The position numbers and the translations under genes were made by a program. Under the pieces are notes generated by a model. It did not search any database, was not told where the DNA came from, and was given only the letters and a program-made list of their open reading frames with translations. This document shows, piece after piece, positions 28,139 to 36,573 of a DNA stretch of 64,000 nucleotides (its first letter is position 1; every line of letters begins with the position of its first letter). The DNA is from Microbulbifer salipaludis (GTDB taxonomy: Bacteria; Pseudomonadota; Gammaproteobacteria; Pseudomonadales; Cellvibrionaceae). The stretch is from the NCBI RefSeq assembly GCF_017303155.1, contig NZ_JAEKJR010000002.1:1488001-1552000 (forward strand), given 5' to 3'.

Positions 28139-28494
28139 ATTTGTTGATCAATCTGCTGGGTTTGGCACTGATCGTTGGCATCGTCTGGTGGTTCTGGTTG
28201 AGTAAAAGGGCGGCGCCGGCGGCCGTGGCTCCCGCCGCATCCGTGATTATGGTCAAGGATGGGGTCTATGAGCCGGAGCGAATTCAAGTACCCGCCCATG
28301 AGGAAACTACGTTGCACTTCCTTCGAGAGGATCCTAGTCCCTGTGCCGAATATGTGGTGTTCGCAGATCTGGATGTAAGCGCGCAGCTAGCGGTGGGCGA
28401 GGAGACCGAGGTAAAACTGCCGGCGATGGAAGCGGGGGAATACCCCTTTGCCTGTCAGATGCAGATGTATCGCGGGACTTTGGTGGTGGCATAG
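28135..28494 (+). CDS. Membrane-anchored cupredoxin-domain protein
   Basis: 119 aa. The N-terminal helix ([18 protein letters not shown]) anchors it to the membrane. The rest is a single cupredoxin-like beta-sandwich: [20 protein letters not shown], then [12 protein letters not shown] and a C-terminal [18 protein letters not shown]. The Cys and Met residues near the end match a type-1-like copper site. It overlaps the copper ATPase gene (ATGA) and probably accepts Cu+ as it leaves the pump. The role as periplasmic copper chaperone is inferred. Confidence 0.8.
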   Translation: MNLLINLLGLALIVGIVWWFWLSKRAAPAAVAPAASVIMVKDGVYEPERIQVPAHEETTLHFLREDPSPCAEYVVFADLDVSAQLAVGEETEVKLPAMEAGEYPFACQMQMYRGTLVVA

Positions 28495-28692
28495 AGGGTA
28501 TTCTGGTGTAGGCGAAGGTCTAGGTCATGGGCTGCTCCTACAGCTTTTGCAGGAGTGGTCCACGACCGCGAAAAAAACCTTCTTCTTATTTTCTGGACCA
28601 GTGCACATGCACGATCTTCCCGTCGTCACCCATGCGAGTGAGCCCCATGGTTTCCAGTCAGGAAAACAGTGCCGGATCTAAATCCGCGAGCG

Positions 28693-28732
28693 GCTCAGCG
28701 CTGTGTGCCATGGCGGGCGCACAGCGCTGAGC
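28693..28732. terminator. Bidirectional hairpin between convergent copper operons
   Basis: Perfect 13-bp arms GCTCAGCGCTGTG (28693-28705) and CACAGCGCTGAGC (28720-28732) with a 14-nt loop, located between the convergent cupredoxin and cytochrome genes. A second, smaller stem (CTCCT...AGGAG, 28533-28553) lies upstream. No strong T-run, but the placement favours termination for both directions. The rest of 28495-28793 has no gene. Confidence 0.6.
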
Positions 28733-28793
28733 AGGATGCAGGATCCTGATGTGTGAATGGATTTGAACAGTTCTTGCAGTTCAATTTTTCCTG

Positions 28794-29327
28794 TCAGTGA
28801 TGACCTGAATCTTCTTCATCGCGTGCAGTAATGATCTGGTATTGCTGTGGCGTCAAGTCAGGAAGCTTCTGCAAGAATGCCACCATAGCCCAGATGCGCC
28901 CGTCGTCGTGCGTGGGGCCCCAGGCGGGCATACCGGAGGCCTTGATGCCGTGCTTGATGATCCAGAATTGTCGGCGCACGCGTTGTTGCGGGTCGCCGCT
29001 TCCCGGCTTGGTGAGGTCAGGCGGTGCCGGGTAGAGACCGAGACTGAAATCACTCTCTGTCACACCCGGTTTCAGGTGGCAGCCCGCACACATGTCGTTG
29101 TAGTCGGCGCCGCCTGAAAGCAGCAGTTCCGGGTCCTTGAGTTCCGGTAGCTGCACGTTCCGTGATGCGCGTGCGATGGACTTCTCGCGCAGAGTCTCCA
29201 GCAGCCAGTGGGTGAATTTGGTGTGCGGTACGTCGGCGCCCATGGGGTAGCTGCCGGAGTAGACGAACGTTAGTAGTCCAGCGGCTACAATTAGAATTGT
29301 GAGTAGCAGTGTCTTTAGTGCTGTCAA
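28794..29327 (-). CDS. Membrane-anchored cytochrome c
   Basis: 177 aa from a TTG (29327) placed 7 nt after a GGAGG ribosome site; an upstream in-frame GTG (29366) has no such site. An N-terminal hydrophobic anchor (LKTLLLTILIVAAGLLTFVY) is followed by a c-type haem motif CAGCH and, near the C-terminus, PAWGPTHDDGRIWAMVAFL, whose upstream SGMPAW Met is the expected axial ligand. It is a single-haem periplasmic cytochrome. As the last gene of the leftward copper block it may receive electrons from copper or metal oxidation (inference). Confidence 0.85.
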   Translation of the reverse strand: MTALKTLLLTILIVAAGLLTFVYSGSYPMGADVPHTKFTHWLLETLREKSIARASRNVQLPELKDPELLLSGGADYNDMCAGCHLKPGVTESDFSLGLYPAPPDLTKPGSGDPQQRVRRQFWIIKHGIKASGMPAWGPTHDDGRIWAMVAFLQKLPDLTPQQYQIITARDEEDSGHH

Positions 29328-29369
29328 AATATTCCTCCAATAGGAAAGGGGGCTGTCGCCCCCCAATTC

Positions 29370-29663
29370 TTATTTCTCTTCAAGCTTTTGCGGTTTCGGC
29401 GTGTCTTCGTGGTCATGGCCTTCACCGTGATGAGCATGCTCAGAGTGACTGTCTCGCTCCGCATGTTGCATCTGCTCTGCGCACTTTTTCATCATCGCCT
29501 GCATGACTGGATCATCGGCATCCATTGTCGAGTGATCCATCTCCTTCATCGCAGCACAGTTTGCCTTTTCTGTGTTTTCCTTATGCATGCTAGGGTCATG
29601 GGCCTGAGCGGTGCTCGCGGCGATGAGGGTGAAAGTGCAGAGCAGCTTGTTGAAGGTGTTCAT
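29370..29663 (-). CDS. Small exported Met/His-rich metal-binding protein
   Basis: 97 aa from ATG 29663. Signal peptide LLCTFTLIAASTAQA, then a mature sequence dense in His, Met, Asp and Glu (MDHSTMDADD, HSEHAHHGEGHDHED). No globular motif. Such proteins bind copper or silver in the periplasm. It lies between copB and the cytochrome in the leftward operon. The family is not named here; the composition carries the call. Confidence 0.7.
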   Translation of the reverse strand: MNTFNKLLCTFTLIAASTAQAHDPSMHKENTEKANCAAMKEMDHSTMDADDPVMQAMMKKCAEQMQHAERDSHSEHAHHGEGHDHEDTPKPQKLEEK

Positions 29664-29682
29664 GATTATCTCCAAGTTTTTT

Positions 29683-29751
29683 AAAAGATCCGCGGTCCAT
29701 TCTCCGAGCTTGAGTTCTGCCTGGATTAGAGGAAAGTCCGCGGATCCTTTT
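29683..29751. repeat. Long stem-loop between copB and the Met/His-rich gene
   Basis: AAAAGATCCGCGG (29683-29695) and CCGCGGATCCTTTT (29738-29751) are inverted repeats with a single extra base and a loop of about 42 nt. On the minus strand it follows copB by about 33 nt and ends in TTTT, so it may terminate or attenuate transcription, or stabilise the upstream mRNA. Confidence 0.55.
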
Positions 29752-29783
29752 AGTGCGATAAATTACAAGTCCCGATTACCTGA

Positions 29784-30623
29784 CTAAAACCAGGCGTGCA
29801 GCCCGATTACCCAGGTCATTTCACTGGTGGCCTCGCCGTCGTCACGGGCGAAGTCCGCGGTGTTACCGAATTTCTTCTCATAATTGACACCAATATAAGG
29901 CGCGAACTGCGGAGTGAATTCGTAGCGTAAGCGTAGGCCGGCTTCAACGTCGGAAAGTCCGGACCCAGTATGGGTTTCAGGTGTGTTCTGGCCGAAGAAA
30001 TTCACTTCAATTTCCGGACTTAAAATCCACTGCTGAGTGAATAGGAGCTCGTACTCGGCCTCCACACGTAGGGCGGTCTCCCCGTCCTCGCCGACAAACA
30101 GCGATGTGTCGACCTCGAAGAAGTAGGGCGCGAGCCCGTTCAGGGCAAGGACGCCCCAGTTGCGACTGTCGCTTTCCAGTTCGAAGTCGTGGCGCACGCC
30201 CATCTGGATATCCCAGTAGGGGGCAATGGCGCGGCTGTACAGTGCCTGCAATTCGGCTTTTTCCGTTTCGCCTTCCGCCCGTTCGACTTCCGTCTTGAAC
30301 CATGCCTTGTGCTTGTCGCCGCCGAACCACACGCTGCCTTCCAGCGCGCTGCCATCGTCCTCGCGTGCCTCCAGCTGGTCGATGGTGACCTTGGTCAGTA
30401 GCACCTCGTGGTCCATCACGTGATCGGGTTCGTTGGGGGCGTGACGGAGGTTTGGTGCAGCGGCTGCGCTGGCCTCTTGCGGTGCCGGATAGCCGTGCCC
30501 CATGTGCTGATGGGCCGCGTGTTCATCGTCCTGCATCGAATGGGTGTGCTGTGTGTGCGATTCTTCCGCGGCGTGCGCCAGCGGCGCCGCCAGGGTTAAT
30601 GCCAGTAGGGTTTTTCTGTTCAT
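29784..30623 (-). CDS. copB: Copper resistance protein CopB (outer membrane)
   Basis: 279 aa from ATG 30623, chosen because AGGA lies 8 nt upstream and a signal peptide begins there (MNRKTLLALTLAAPLAHA); an ATG at 30638 that overlaps the copA stop is the alternative. The mature N-terminus is His/Met-rich (HTQHTHSMQDDEHAAHQHM). The C-terminal two thirds are a beta-barrel-like CopB/PcoB domain: GSVWFGGDKHKAWFKTEVER, RAIAPYWDIQMGVRHDFE, and a final aromatic HAWF. CopB works with CopA in periplasmic and outer-membrane copper sequestration. Confidence 0.9.
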   Translation of the reverse strand: MNRKTLLALTLAAPLAHAAEESHTQHTHSMQDDEHAAHQHMGHGYPAPQEASAAAAPNLRHAPNEPDHVMDHEVLLTKVTIDQLEAREDDGSALEGSVWFGGDKHKAWFKTEVERAEGETEKAELQALYSRAIAPYWDIQMGVRHDFELESDSRNWGVLALNGLAPYFFEVDTSLFVGEDGETALRVEAEYELLFTQQWILSPEIEVNFFGQNTPETHTGSGLSDVEAGLRLRYEFTPQFAPYIGVNYEKKFGNTADFARDDGEATSEMTWVIGLHAWF

Positions 30624-30634
30624 TTGCATTGTCC

Positions 30635-32596
30635 TCATACCACTCTTACTTCGCGGAACATGCCGGGCATGTGGTACAGCAGGTGGCAGTGGTAGGCCCA
30701 GCGGCCGTAGGCATCGGCAGTCACCAGATAACTGATCTGGGAGCCCGGCTGCACAATGATTGTATGCTTGCGCGGGATGTACTCGCTGTCGCCGGTTTCC
30801 AGTTCACTCCACATGCCGTGCAGGTGAATGGGGTGCGTCATCATGGTGTCGTTCACCAGGGTGATGCGGATACGCTCGCCGTATTTCAGCATCAGGGGTT
30901 CGGCATCGTTGAACTTGATCCCATCCATCGACCACATGTAGCGGTGCATATTGCCGGTCAGATGCAGTTGCAGCTCGCGGGTGGGCTCGCGCCTGTCGAG
31001 GGTGGGGGTAAGGTTGCGGATATCCGCATAGGTAAGTACCCGGCGACCGTAGCGGGTATCGTGATCGCGCAGGCCGATACCGGGATCATTCAGTCCGTTG
31101 CCGGGCATCTCTGAGCGCATATCCACGCCGTAGCGGTATTCGCTAGGCAGGTGCACGATGGGGCTGTTGCTACCGTGTCCGGCGCGGCCCAGGCCATCGG
31201 TAAACCAGACGCCCTGCATGCCGCCGAGCTCGGGGCGTCCACCGTGCAGGCTGTACTGCCCGGCGTTACCGGATTGCATGCCGGCGTGCTGGGAGTGATC
31301 CATGCCGCTCATGCTGCCCATATCGTGGCCACTGTGGTCCATGCCACCCATGCTACTCATGTCGTGGCCGCTGTGGTCCATGCCGTTCATACTGCCCATG
31401 TCGTGGCCGCTGTGGTCCATGCCACTCATGCCGCCCATATTGTGGCCGGAATGATCCATGCCCATATCGCGGTGGGTGAGGACCGGGGCGTAATCCATCG
31501 CCGGGACTTCGGCGCGCAGTTCCGGATGCGGTGTCAGGGTGCCGCGGGCAAAACCGCTGCGGTCGATGGTCTGGGCGAAGAGGGTATAGGCGCGGTCGTC
31601 CACCGGCTCAACTACGACGTCGTAAGTTTCCGCTACGCCGATGCGGAACTCATCCACGGTAACCGGCTCGATGTTCTGACCGTCGCTCGCCACCACCGTC
31701 ATCTTCAGCCCCGGAATCCGGATATCGAAAATCGACATGGCGGAGCCGTTGATAAAGCGCAAGCGGACCTTCTCTCCCCGCTTGAATTGCGCCATCCAGT
31801 TGCCATCCGGGGTCTGGCCATTCATCAGGTAGGTATAGGTGTAACCGGTGACGTCGGAGATATCGCGGTCGGACATGCGCATCTCGTTCCACATCTTGCG
31901 GTCCTGCCATGTCTGGGCGACCCCTTTCTGGCGGATCTCATCCCACAGATCGCCGGCGGTGCGACGTCGGCGATTGTAGTAGTGCCCCTCTTTTTTGAGC
32001 TTGGCGTAAATGTCGTGGGGGGATTCGTCACTCCAGTCGGAGAGCATTACCACGTAATCGCGATCATAGGCGACTGGGTCGGGCTCTGCCGGGTCGATAA
32101 CGATGGAGCCGTAATGTCCCTGTTGCTCCTGGAAGTCCGAGTGGCTGTGGTACCAGTAGGTGCCGCTCTGGTTCAGTTCAAACTGATAGGTAAAGGTTTC
32201 ACCGGGGCGGATACCGTTGAAGCTGAGCCCGGGCACACCGTCCATACCCGTGGGAAGGATGATGCCGTGCCAGTGGATGGAAGTATCATGTGCTAGATGG
32301 TTGGTGACATTGAGGGTCACCGTTTCACCTTCTTTCCAGCGCAAGATCGGGGCGGGCACCGAGCCGTTAGTGGCGACTGCGGTGCGCTCGCGGCCGGTGA
32401 AATTCACCGGCAGATAATTCACGTGCAGATCAAACTGGTTGCCGCGCAGCGTTTGCGGTGTTGGGTTAGCACGGGGTGTGGCGCTGCTTGCACCCGCGGG
32501 TAGGCCCAATAGTGCCGCGCCCGCGGCGATCCCGGTGACAAAGCGCCGCCGTGACAGGGCCGGTAGTGCAATCTGGGGTTCTCGGATTTTGTTCAT
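30635..32596 (-). CDS. copA: Multicopper oxidase CopA (Tat-exported)
   Basis: 653 aa from ATG 32596. A Tat signal is present (SRRRFVTGIAAGAALLGLPA). Copper-site motifs are complete: IHWHG, YHSHSDFQEQ, HPIHLHGMW and the type-1 HCHLLYHMPGM. Between domains 2 and 3 lies a repeated Met/His stretch (about 31290-31470), units of MDHSGHDMG, which binds extra copper. CopA/PcoA oxidises Cu+ to less toxic Cu2+ in the periplasm. It sits 7 bp after the DUF411 gene and overlaps or abuts copB. Confidence 0.95.
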   Translation of the reverse strand: MNKIREPQIALPALSRRRFVTGIAAGAALLGLPAGASSATPRANPTPQTLRGNQFDLHVNYLPVNFTGRERTAVATNGSVPAPILRWKEGETVTLNVTNHLAHDTSIHWHGIILPTGMDGVPGLSFNGIRPGETFTYQFELNQSGTYWYHSHSDFQEQQGHYGSIVIDPAEPDPVAYDRDYVVMLSDWSDESPHDIYAKLKKEGHYYNRRRRTAGDLWDEIRQKGVAQTWQDRKMWNEMRMSDRDISDVTGYTYTYLMNGQTPDGNWMAQFKRGEKVRLRFINGSAMSIFDIRIPGLKMTVVASDGQNIEPVTVDEFRIGVAETYDVVVEPVDDRAYTLFAQTIDRSGFARGTLTPHPELRAEVPAMDYAPVLTHRDMGMDHSGHNMGGMSGMDHSGHDMGSMNGMDHSGHDMSSMGGMDHSGHDMGSMSGMDHSQHAGMQSGNAGQYSLHGGRPELGGMQGVWFTDGLGRAGHGSNSPIVHLPSEYRYGVDMRSEMPGNGLNDPGIGLRDHDTRYGRRVLTYADIRNLTPTLDRREPTRELQLHLTGNMHRYMWSMDGIKFNDAEPLMLKYGERIRITLVNDTMMTHPIHLHGMWSELETGDSEYIPRKHTIIVQPGSQISYLVTADAYGRWAYHCHLLYHMPGMFREVRVV

Positions 32597-32603
32597 CGGT
32601 ACC

Positions 32604-33143
32604 TCAGTGTTGTTGTTCAAAACGATCGATGCTCGCATATACAGTGGTGCTGCCATCTTTATTGAGCTGTAGCACCTTGTAGGGGGTGAAGCGGTCGCCC
32701 ATTTCCATGCCGGGGCTGCCTAGTGGCATGGCGGGTACCGCCAGGCCACGGGCACCCGCGGGCGGGTTTTGCAGGAATTGGCGAATCAGTTTCGCCGGGA
32801 TATGCCCTTCGAAAACATAGCCGTTCGGCGACACACTGGTGTGGCAGGATTGGAACTCCGCGGCAATCTGGTACTTGTCCTTGACGGCATTCAGGTCAGA
32901 AACGTTCTGTGCGTCGACTTCGAAGCTGTTGTCGGCGGCGTGTTCCACCCACAATTTACAGCAGCCGCAAGTGGCACTTTTATAGGTGGTCAGTGTAGAG
33001 ACGATGGGGGCGACGGCCGCGACATCAGCGCTATCTTCGCTCATATCGTGGTCGTGGTCGTGGTCGTGATCGGCTTTGGCGCAGGCGGTCAATGCGAGCA
33101 GTGCGGAAATGGCCAGGCTGCGCAGAAAAATATTCTGTTTCAT
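32604..33143 (-). CDS. DUF411 metal-binding lipoprotein
   Basis: 179 aa. Lipoprotein signal with lipobox LTACA, followed by alternating His/Asp (DHDHDHDHDM). The DUF411 domain shows TYKSATCGCCKLWVEHA, CHTSVSPNGYVFEGHIP and VPAMPLGSPGMEMG. DUF411 proteins are periplasmic copper or silver binders found in cop/sil loci. The Cys pair, the downstream Cys and the Met-rich tail are the likely ligands. First gene immediately upstream of copA in the leftward run. Confidence 0.85.
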   Translation of the reverse strand: MKQNIFLRSLAISALLALTACAKADHDHDHDHDMSEDSADVAAVAPIVSTLTTYKSATCGCCKLWVEHAADNSFEVDAQNVSDLNAVKDKYQIAAEFQSCHTSVSPNGYVFEGHIPAKLIRQFLQNPPAGARGLAVPAMPLGSPGMEMGDRFTPYKVLQLNKDGSTTVYASIDRFEQQH

Positions 33144-33333
33144 AAATCAATTCCAACCTTGTAGTGGTCACGTTTGCGTGACGGCACTGTTTTGGTAACG
33201 GTGCTGGGCCCGGTTTCGACAGTGGGAGTGCGGGCGACAGCGAAACGCGTGCGATGACAAAGCTCGGAGCGCGGTTATCGCAACAGTTTGGAATGAGGAA
33301 AAGTGCGCCAGTCGGCGCGCAGGGATCCCCGGG

Positions 33334-33780
33334 TCAGGCAGACCGGGGTGGTTTGATCAGGGATTCGGGCTCGGCAGACGAGGCGAGATCCCGGTAGGTT
33401 ACTTGCAGGGAAGTGCGAGGCATGGGGATGCCGGCCGTTTCCACTGGCGGCAAAATGGTGGCGCAGTGGCTGGGGCAACAAGTACAGCTTGCGCTGCAGG
33501 GGTCACCCGTGGTGTTCACACCGGTATCGGATGACTGCGTACAGCGATCAGTACCGCTGGGCGACGGAGCGGCAGGCATATCTCCACAATGTGCGGATGT
33601 CTGCGCGCTATCCACCGCCTGGTGGTGACCTGCTTGGATGTCGATATCGGAATCAATATCCATGACCGTGGCTTTGGCCATCGCCGGCGCTGACATTTCC
33701 GCGCACGGCTGTGCGGCCGCCTGTCCGAAGACAGACAGCAACATAAGCGTTGCCATGATCCGTGCGATAAATCTTTGCAT
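33334..33780 (-). CDS. Small secreted Cys-rich protein A
   Basis: 148 aa with signal peptide IMATLMLLSVFGQAAAQ. The middle carries a Cys/His cluster (DPCSASCTCCPSHCAT) and the C-terminus ends LIKPPRS. The same layout occurs in the proteins at 39482-39865 and 46319-46690: signal peptide, central Cys/His cluster, short tail with a PP motif. It resembles small CzcI-type or DUF2946-type accessory proteins. Function unknown; the position between the reductase and DUF411 genes suggests metal binding or sensing. Confidence 0.6.
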   Translation of the reverse strand: MQRFIARIMATLMLLSVFGQAAAQPCAEMSAPAMAKATVMDIDSDIDIQAGHHQAVDSAQTSAHCGDMPAAPSPSGTDRCTQSSDTGVNTTGDPCSASCTCCPSHCATILPPVETAGIPMPRTSLQVTYRDLASSAEPESLIKPPRSA

Positions 33781-33842
33781 ATCAGCTGGTTTTTGATGGA
33801 AGCCCGAAGGTTAGGGGTTTCTAGTCACTATGGCAAGTGGAC

Positions 33843-33879
33843 AACGGCGCGTACCGAAAGGTTTCCGGTGCGCGCCGTT
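33843..33879. terminator. Strong GC-rich hairpin after the PepSY/ferredoxin reductase gene
   Basis: AACGGCGCGTACCG (33843-33856) pairs with CCGGTGCGCGCCGTT (33865-33879) with one mismatch and an 8-nt loop, right after the minus-strand stop at 33887. The T-run (TTTTT) is on the plus-strand side, so in the gene's own direction it may act mainly as an RNA-stabilising or weak terminator. Confidence 0.5.
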
Positions 33880-33886
33880 TTTCCTG

Positions 33887-35749
33887 TTAATTGCCGAAAT
33901 CATCAAACGCGATCTGTTCTTCGCGCACGCCGAGTCGCTTCAGCATGGCGATGCTTGCGCGCAGCATGGCGGGCGGTCCGCACAGATAAAATTCGCAATT
34001 GCCGAGATCCGAATGCTGGCGCAGATAGCTGTCCGCGGCGATATCGCTGATAAAGCCGGTCGCACCCTGCCAGGTGTCTTGCGGACGCGGATCCGACAGG
34101 CCCAGTTGCCACTGGAAGTTGTCGTGCTGCTGCGCCAGTTCATCGAACAGTTCGGCGTAAAACACCTCGCGCAGATTGCGCGCGCCATACCAGAAACGCA
34201 TTGGCCGCTGGGTGCCGTGATTGCGTAACTGGTCGACAATCATCGAGCGCAGCGGCGCCATACCCGCACCACCGCCAATCAGGATGATCTCGCGCTCGCT
34301 GTCCTGCACATGGAAGCTGCCGAATGGGCCGCTCAGCTGGACCTGGTCGCCCGGCTGCAGATTGAACATGTAGCTGGAGCCGGCACCTGCGGGCAGGGTT
34401 TCCTGTCCTGCGGGGGGGGGCTGTATCCGCACATTGAGCAGGATGGATTCACTCGCGCTGGTGCTTTCCTGTGGCGCATTCGCCATGGAATAGGAGCGAC
34501 GCAGGGGTGCTGCGTGGTTGCTGCCGGCGGCACCCAGCCAGGGCTGCCAGTCATTGCTGTACTGCGTATCCAGTGGCGTGTCGACGAGGCGCAGCTGGTG
34601 CGGCGGAATCTCCACCTGTACAAAGCCGCCGGCGCGGAAGCCGAACGGGCGCTGCCCTTGCGGCGTCAACCGGATTTCCTTGATGAAGGGCGTCAGGAAG
34701 CGGGTCTCCTGTACCTCGGCGGTGAAGGCACCGGCCTGCAATACACTGTCATCCAGTGTCAGGCGGGTGGCGGCCACGGCACGCTGTTGGCAGGCGAGGC
34801 GCTGGCCGGCCGCCAGTTGCGCCGCGGACAGCAGGGCTTTCTCACTGCTGGTGATCGGCGCATCGGCATCGAGCTGTACCAGGCACAGGCCACAGCTGCC
34901 GCCACCGCCACAGTTGGACGGCAGCTGCACGCCACTGGCCGCGAGGCCGTCAAACAGGTTGACGCCGCTCGGCAAGGCCAGTTCCTGTACCGGGGTGGCG
35001 GCCTGATCGAGCAGGGTTACTGCCACTTTGCTGCCGCGCAGTTTCGCCAGCAGGTTGAAGTCGTGGCGGGAGAAGCTGGAGAACAACATCACACAGCCGG
35101 AAATTGACAGCAGCAGGGCGCCGATACCGAAGATCACAACGAACGGATTGTTGAAATCCTGGCGTTCGGTGTAATCCATGATGTGCAGCATCCAGAAAAT
35201 ATCGAACAGCCGCCAGGTGTCGTTGCGGCGCTCGAGTACGCGGCCGTCCGCCGCCGAGATATACAGGCTGGTATTGCCTTCGTCTGCGATATCGACACGC
35301 CATACGGGCCCATCGTGACGGCGGGACTCCATGTTCGGCTGCGACAGACGCTGCGGGGCACCGATCAGGTTGTCGTCACCGGCGTAGTCGTGCGCTGCAA
35401 TGGTGGCCGCCATCGCCGCGTCAATCACTAGCGGGTTGCCGCTGCGGGCATCGCGCAATTCAATGCCTGCAGTGGTCTGTACCCGGTATACCGGACGGTC
35501 AAAGCCCGGCTGCAGGCGAATATCGACTACGGCACTACCGGCGTCGTGATACAGGCCGGCGATTTCTGCGTGGGCGCGCAGAGGCTCTCTCTGGGAAAGG
35601 GGCGCTGCCTCGTGGCGCTCGGCCAGATGGCGGCCGCTGACCACACTGGAGTCGAGCAGTGCGAAGGCGAGGCCGCTGGCCAGCCACAGTGCCAGCTGAA
35701 CGCCAATGACCAGGCTCAGCCATTTGTGTGCGATCTTGATGAAATTCAT
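33887..35749 (-). CDS. PepSY-domain / 2Fe-2S / FAD-NAD(P)H reductase fusion
   Basis: 620 aa. An N-terminal membrane helix (WLSLVIGVQLALWLASGLAF), a PepSY periplasmic part, and a second helix (VVIFGIGALLLSISGCVMLF) are followed by a [2Fe-2S] ferredoxin domain (NCGGGGSCGLCLV and a later Cys) and a ferredoxin-reductase module with RSYSMANAP (FAD) and GGGAGMAPLRSM (NAD(P)H). The latter half resembles NqrF. It should carry electrons from cytosolic NAD(P)H across the membrane to a periplasmic acceptor, probably a ferric or cupric complex taken up by the TonB receptor encoded upstream. Overlaps the preceding PepSY gene (ATGA). Confidence 0.85.
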   Translation of the reverse strand: MNFIKIAHKWLSLVIGVQLALWLASGLAFALLDSSVVSGRHLAERHEAAPLSQREPLRAHAEIAGLYHDAGSAVVDIRLQPGFDRPVYRVQTTAGIELRDARSGNPLVIDAAMAATIAAHDYAGDDNLIGAPQRLSQPNMESRRHDGPVWRVDIADEGNTSLYISAADGRVLERRNDTWRLFDIFWMLHIMDYTERQDFNNPFVVIFGIGALLLSISGCVMLFSSFSRHDFNLLAKLRGSKVAVTLLDQAATPVQELALPSGVNLFDGLAASGVQLPSNCGGGGSCGLCLVQLDADAPITSSEKALLSAAQLAAGQRLACQQRAVAATRLTLDDSVLQAGAFTAEVQETRFLTPFIKEIRLTPQGQRPFGFRAGGFVQVEIPPHQLRLVDTPLDTQYSNDWQPWLGAAGSNHAAPLRRSYSMANAPQESTSASESILLNVRIQPPPAGQETLPAGAGSSYMFNLQPGDQVQLSGPFGSFHVQDSEREIILIGGGAGMAPLRSMIVDQLRNHGTQRPMRFWYGARNLREVFYAELFDELAQQHDNFQWQLGLSDPRPQDTWQGATGFISDIAADSYLRQHSDLGNCEFYLCGPPAMLRASIAMLKRLGVREEQIAFDDFGN

Positions 35750-36477
35750 TGTGCACCTCCCGCTGCGGCCGCGTTGTCGGACCTTTTTTCCCTGCGCGCA
35801 AAGCTGTAGAACAGCAGGATCAGGCCGGCCAGTACACCGGTCAGGCTCACGAGGGTGACGATCAGCAGCAGCGGGTTGTGGATATCGGCCCGCTCCTCGT
35901 AATCCATGATGTGCAGCATCCAGAAGAAATCAAACGCGCGCCAGTAGTTGTGGCGGCGAGTGACGAGGGCGCCGGTATTCGGGCTGATATAGAGACTGGT
36001 GCCGTAGCGGTCGTCAAAATTGACCCGCCACAGGGGTAGTGCGCGGGACTGCAGCTCGGTGGGCGGGTTGTCGGTAATCAGTTCGGCGGATGCCGCCGGT
36101 AGGCTGCCGGAATAGTAGTGCTCCGCCAGGGCGCGGGCGCGGTCGCCATCGATGGGCGAGACTTCGCTACCGCTGCGGGCGTCGACCAGGTGTGCGCCGT
36201 CTGCGGCCTGGATCACGTAGTAGGGGGATGCCTGCAGCGCTTTCAGCTGGATGGATTTCACCCCGCTATAGCGTTCGAGTAATGCCTGGGTGGGCGCCAG
36301 GGTGCCTTGCTCCATCGGCAGCGGCTCGCGCAGGTTTTTGACCAGGTGATCGCCGTGGATAAAGTCCAGGTCCATCACCACCATGTAAACGCCGCTCAGG
36401 GTCCACAAAAGGGCCTGGACGCCGACAAACAGAAACAGCCACTTGTGGATCTTTCTGGAAAGGGATGCCGTTTGCAT
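35746..36477 (-). CDS. PepSY-domain membrane protein
   Basis: 243 aa. N-terminal helix (WLFLFVGVQALLWTLSGVYM), a periplasmic PepSY-like region (GVKSIQLKALQASPYYVIQ, and LWRVNFDDRYGTSLYI), and a C-terminal helix (LLIVTLVSLTGVLAGLILLF). It shares the repeated DAARSG and WRAFDFFWMLHIMDY pattern with the next protein, so the two look like relatives by duplication. PepSY membrane proteins act in ferric-siderophore reduction or as inhibitors. It is probably the redox partner of the ferredoxin-reductase fusion. Confidence 0.8.
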   Translation of the reverse strand: MQTASLSRKIHKWLFLFVGVQALLWTLSGVYMVVMDLDFIHGDHLVKNLREPLPMEQGTLAPTQALLERYSGVKSIQLKALQASPYYVIQAADGAHLVDARSGSEVSPIDGDRARALAEHYYSGSLPAASAELITDNPPTELQSRALPLWRVNFDDRYGTSLYISPNTGALVTRRHNYWRAFDFFWMLHIMDYEERADIHNPLLLIVTLVSLTGVLAGLILLFYSFARREKRSDNAAAAGGAQ

Positions 36478-36573
36478 TGGTTTTATTCTCGAGTGTTTTC
36501 TCAGGTACAGCTGGTGAGAAAATACACAGCTGGCGGGAGTGTACCCCCCGCCGCTGTGAACGTCTCAGGGGAC

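Noticed and set aside
31151..32296. 381-aa plus-strand frame inside copA
   Set aside because: Shadow of the Met/His-repeat gene on the other strand; its apparent repeats (HATHAAH type) simply mirror the MDHSGH repeats.
33167..33182. GTCACG-TTTG-CGTGAC hairpin upstream of the DUF411 gene
   Set aside because: Perfect but only 6-bp arms, without T-run or known operator pattern; too weak to list as a regulatory element.
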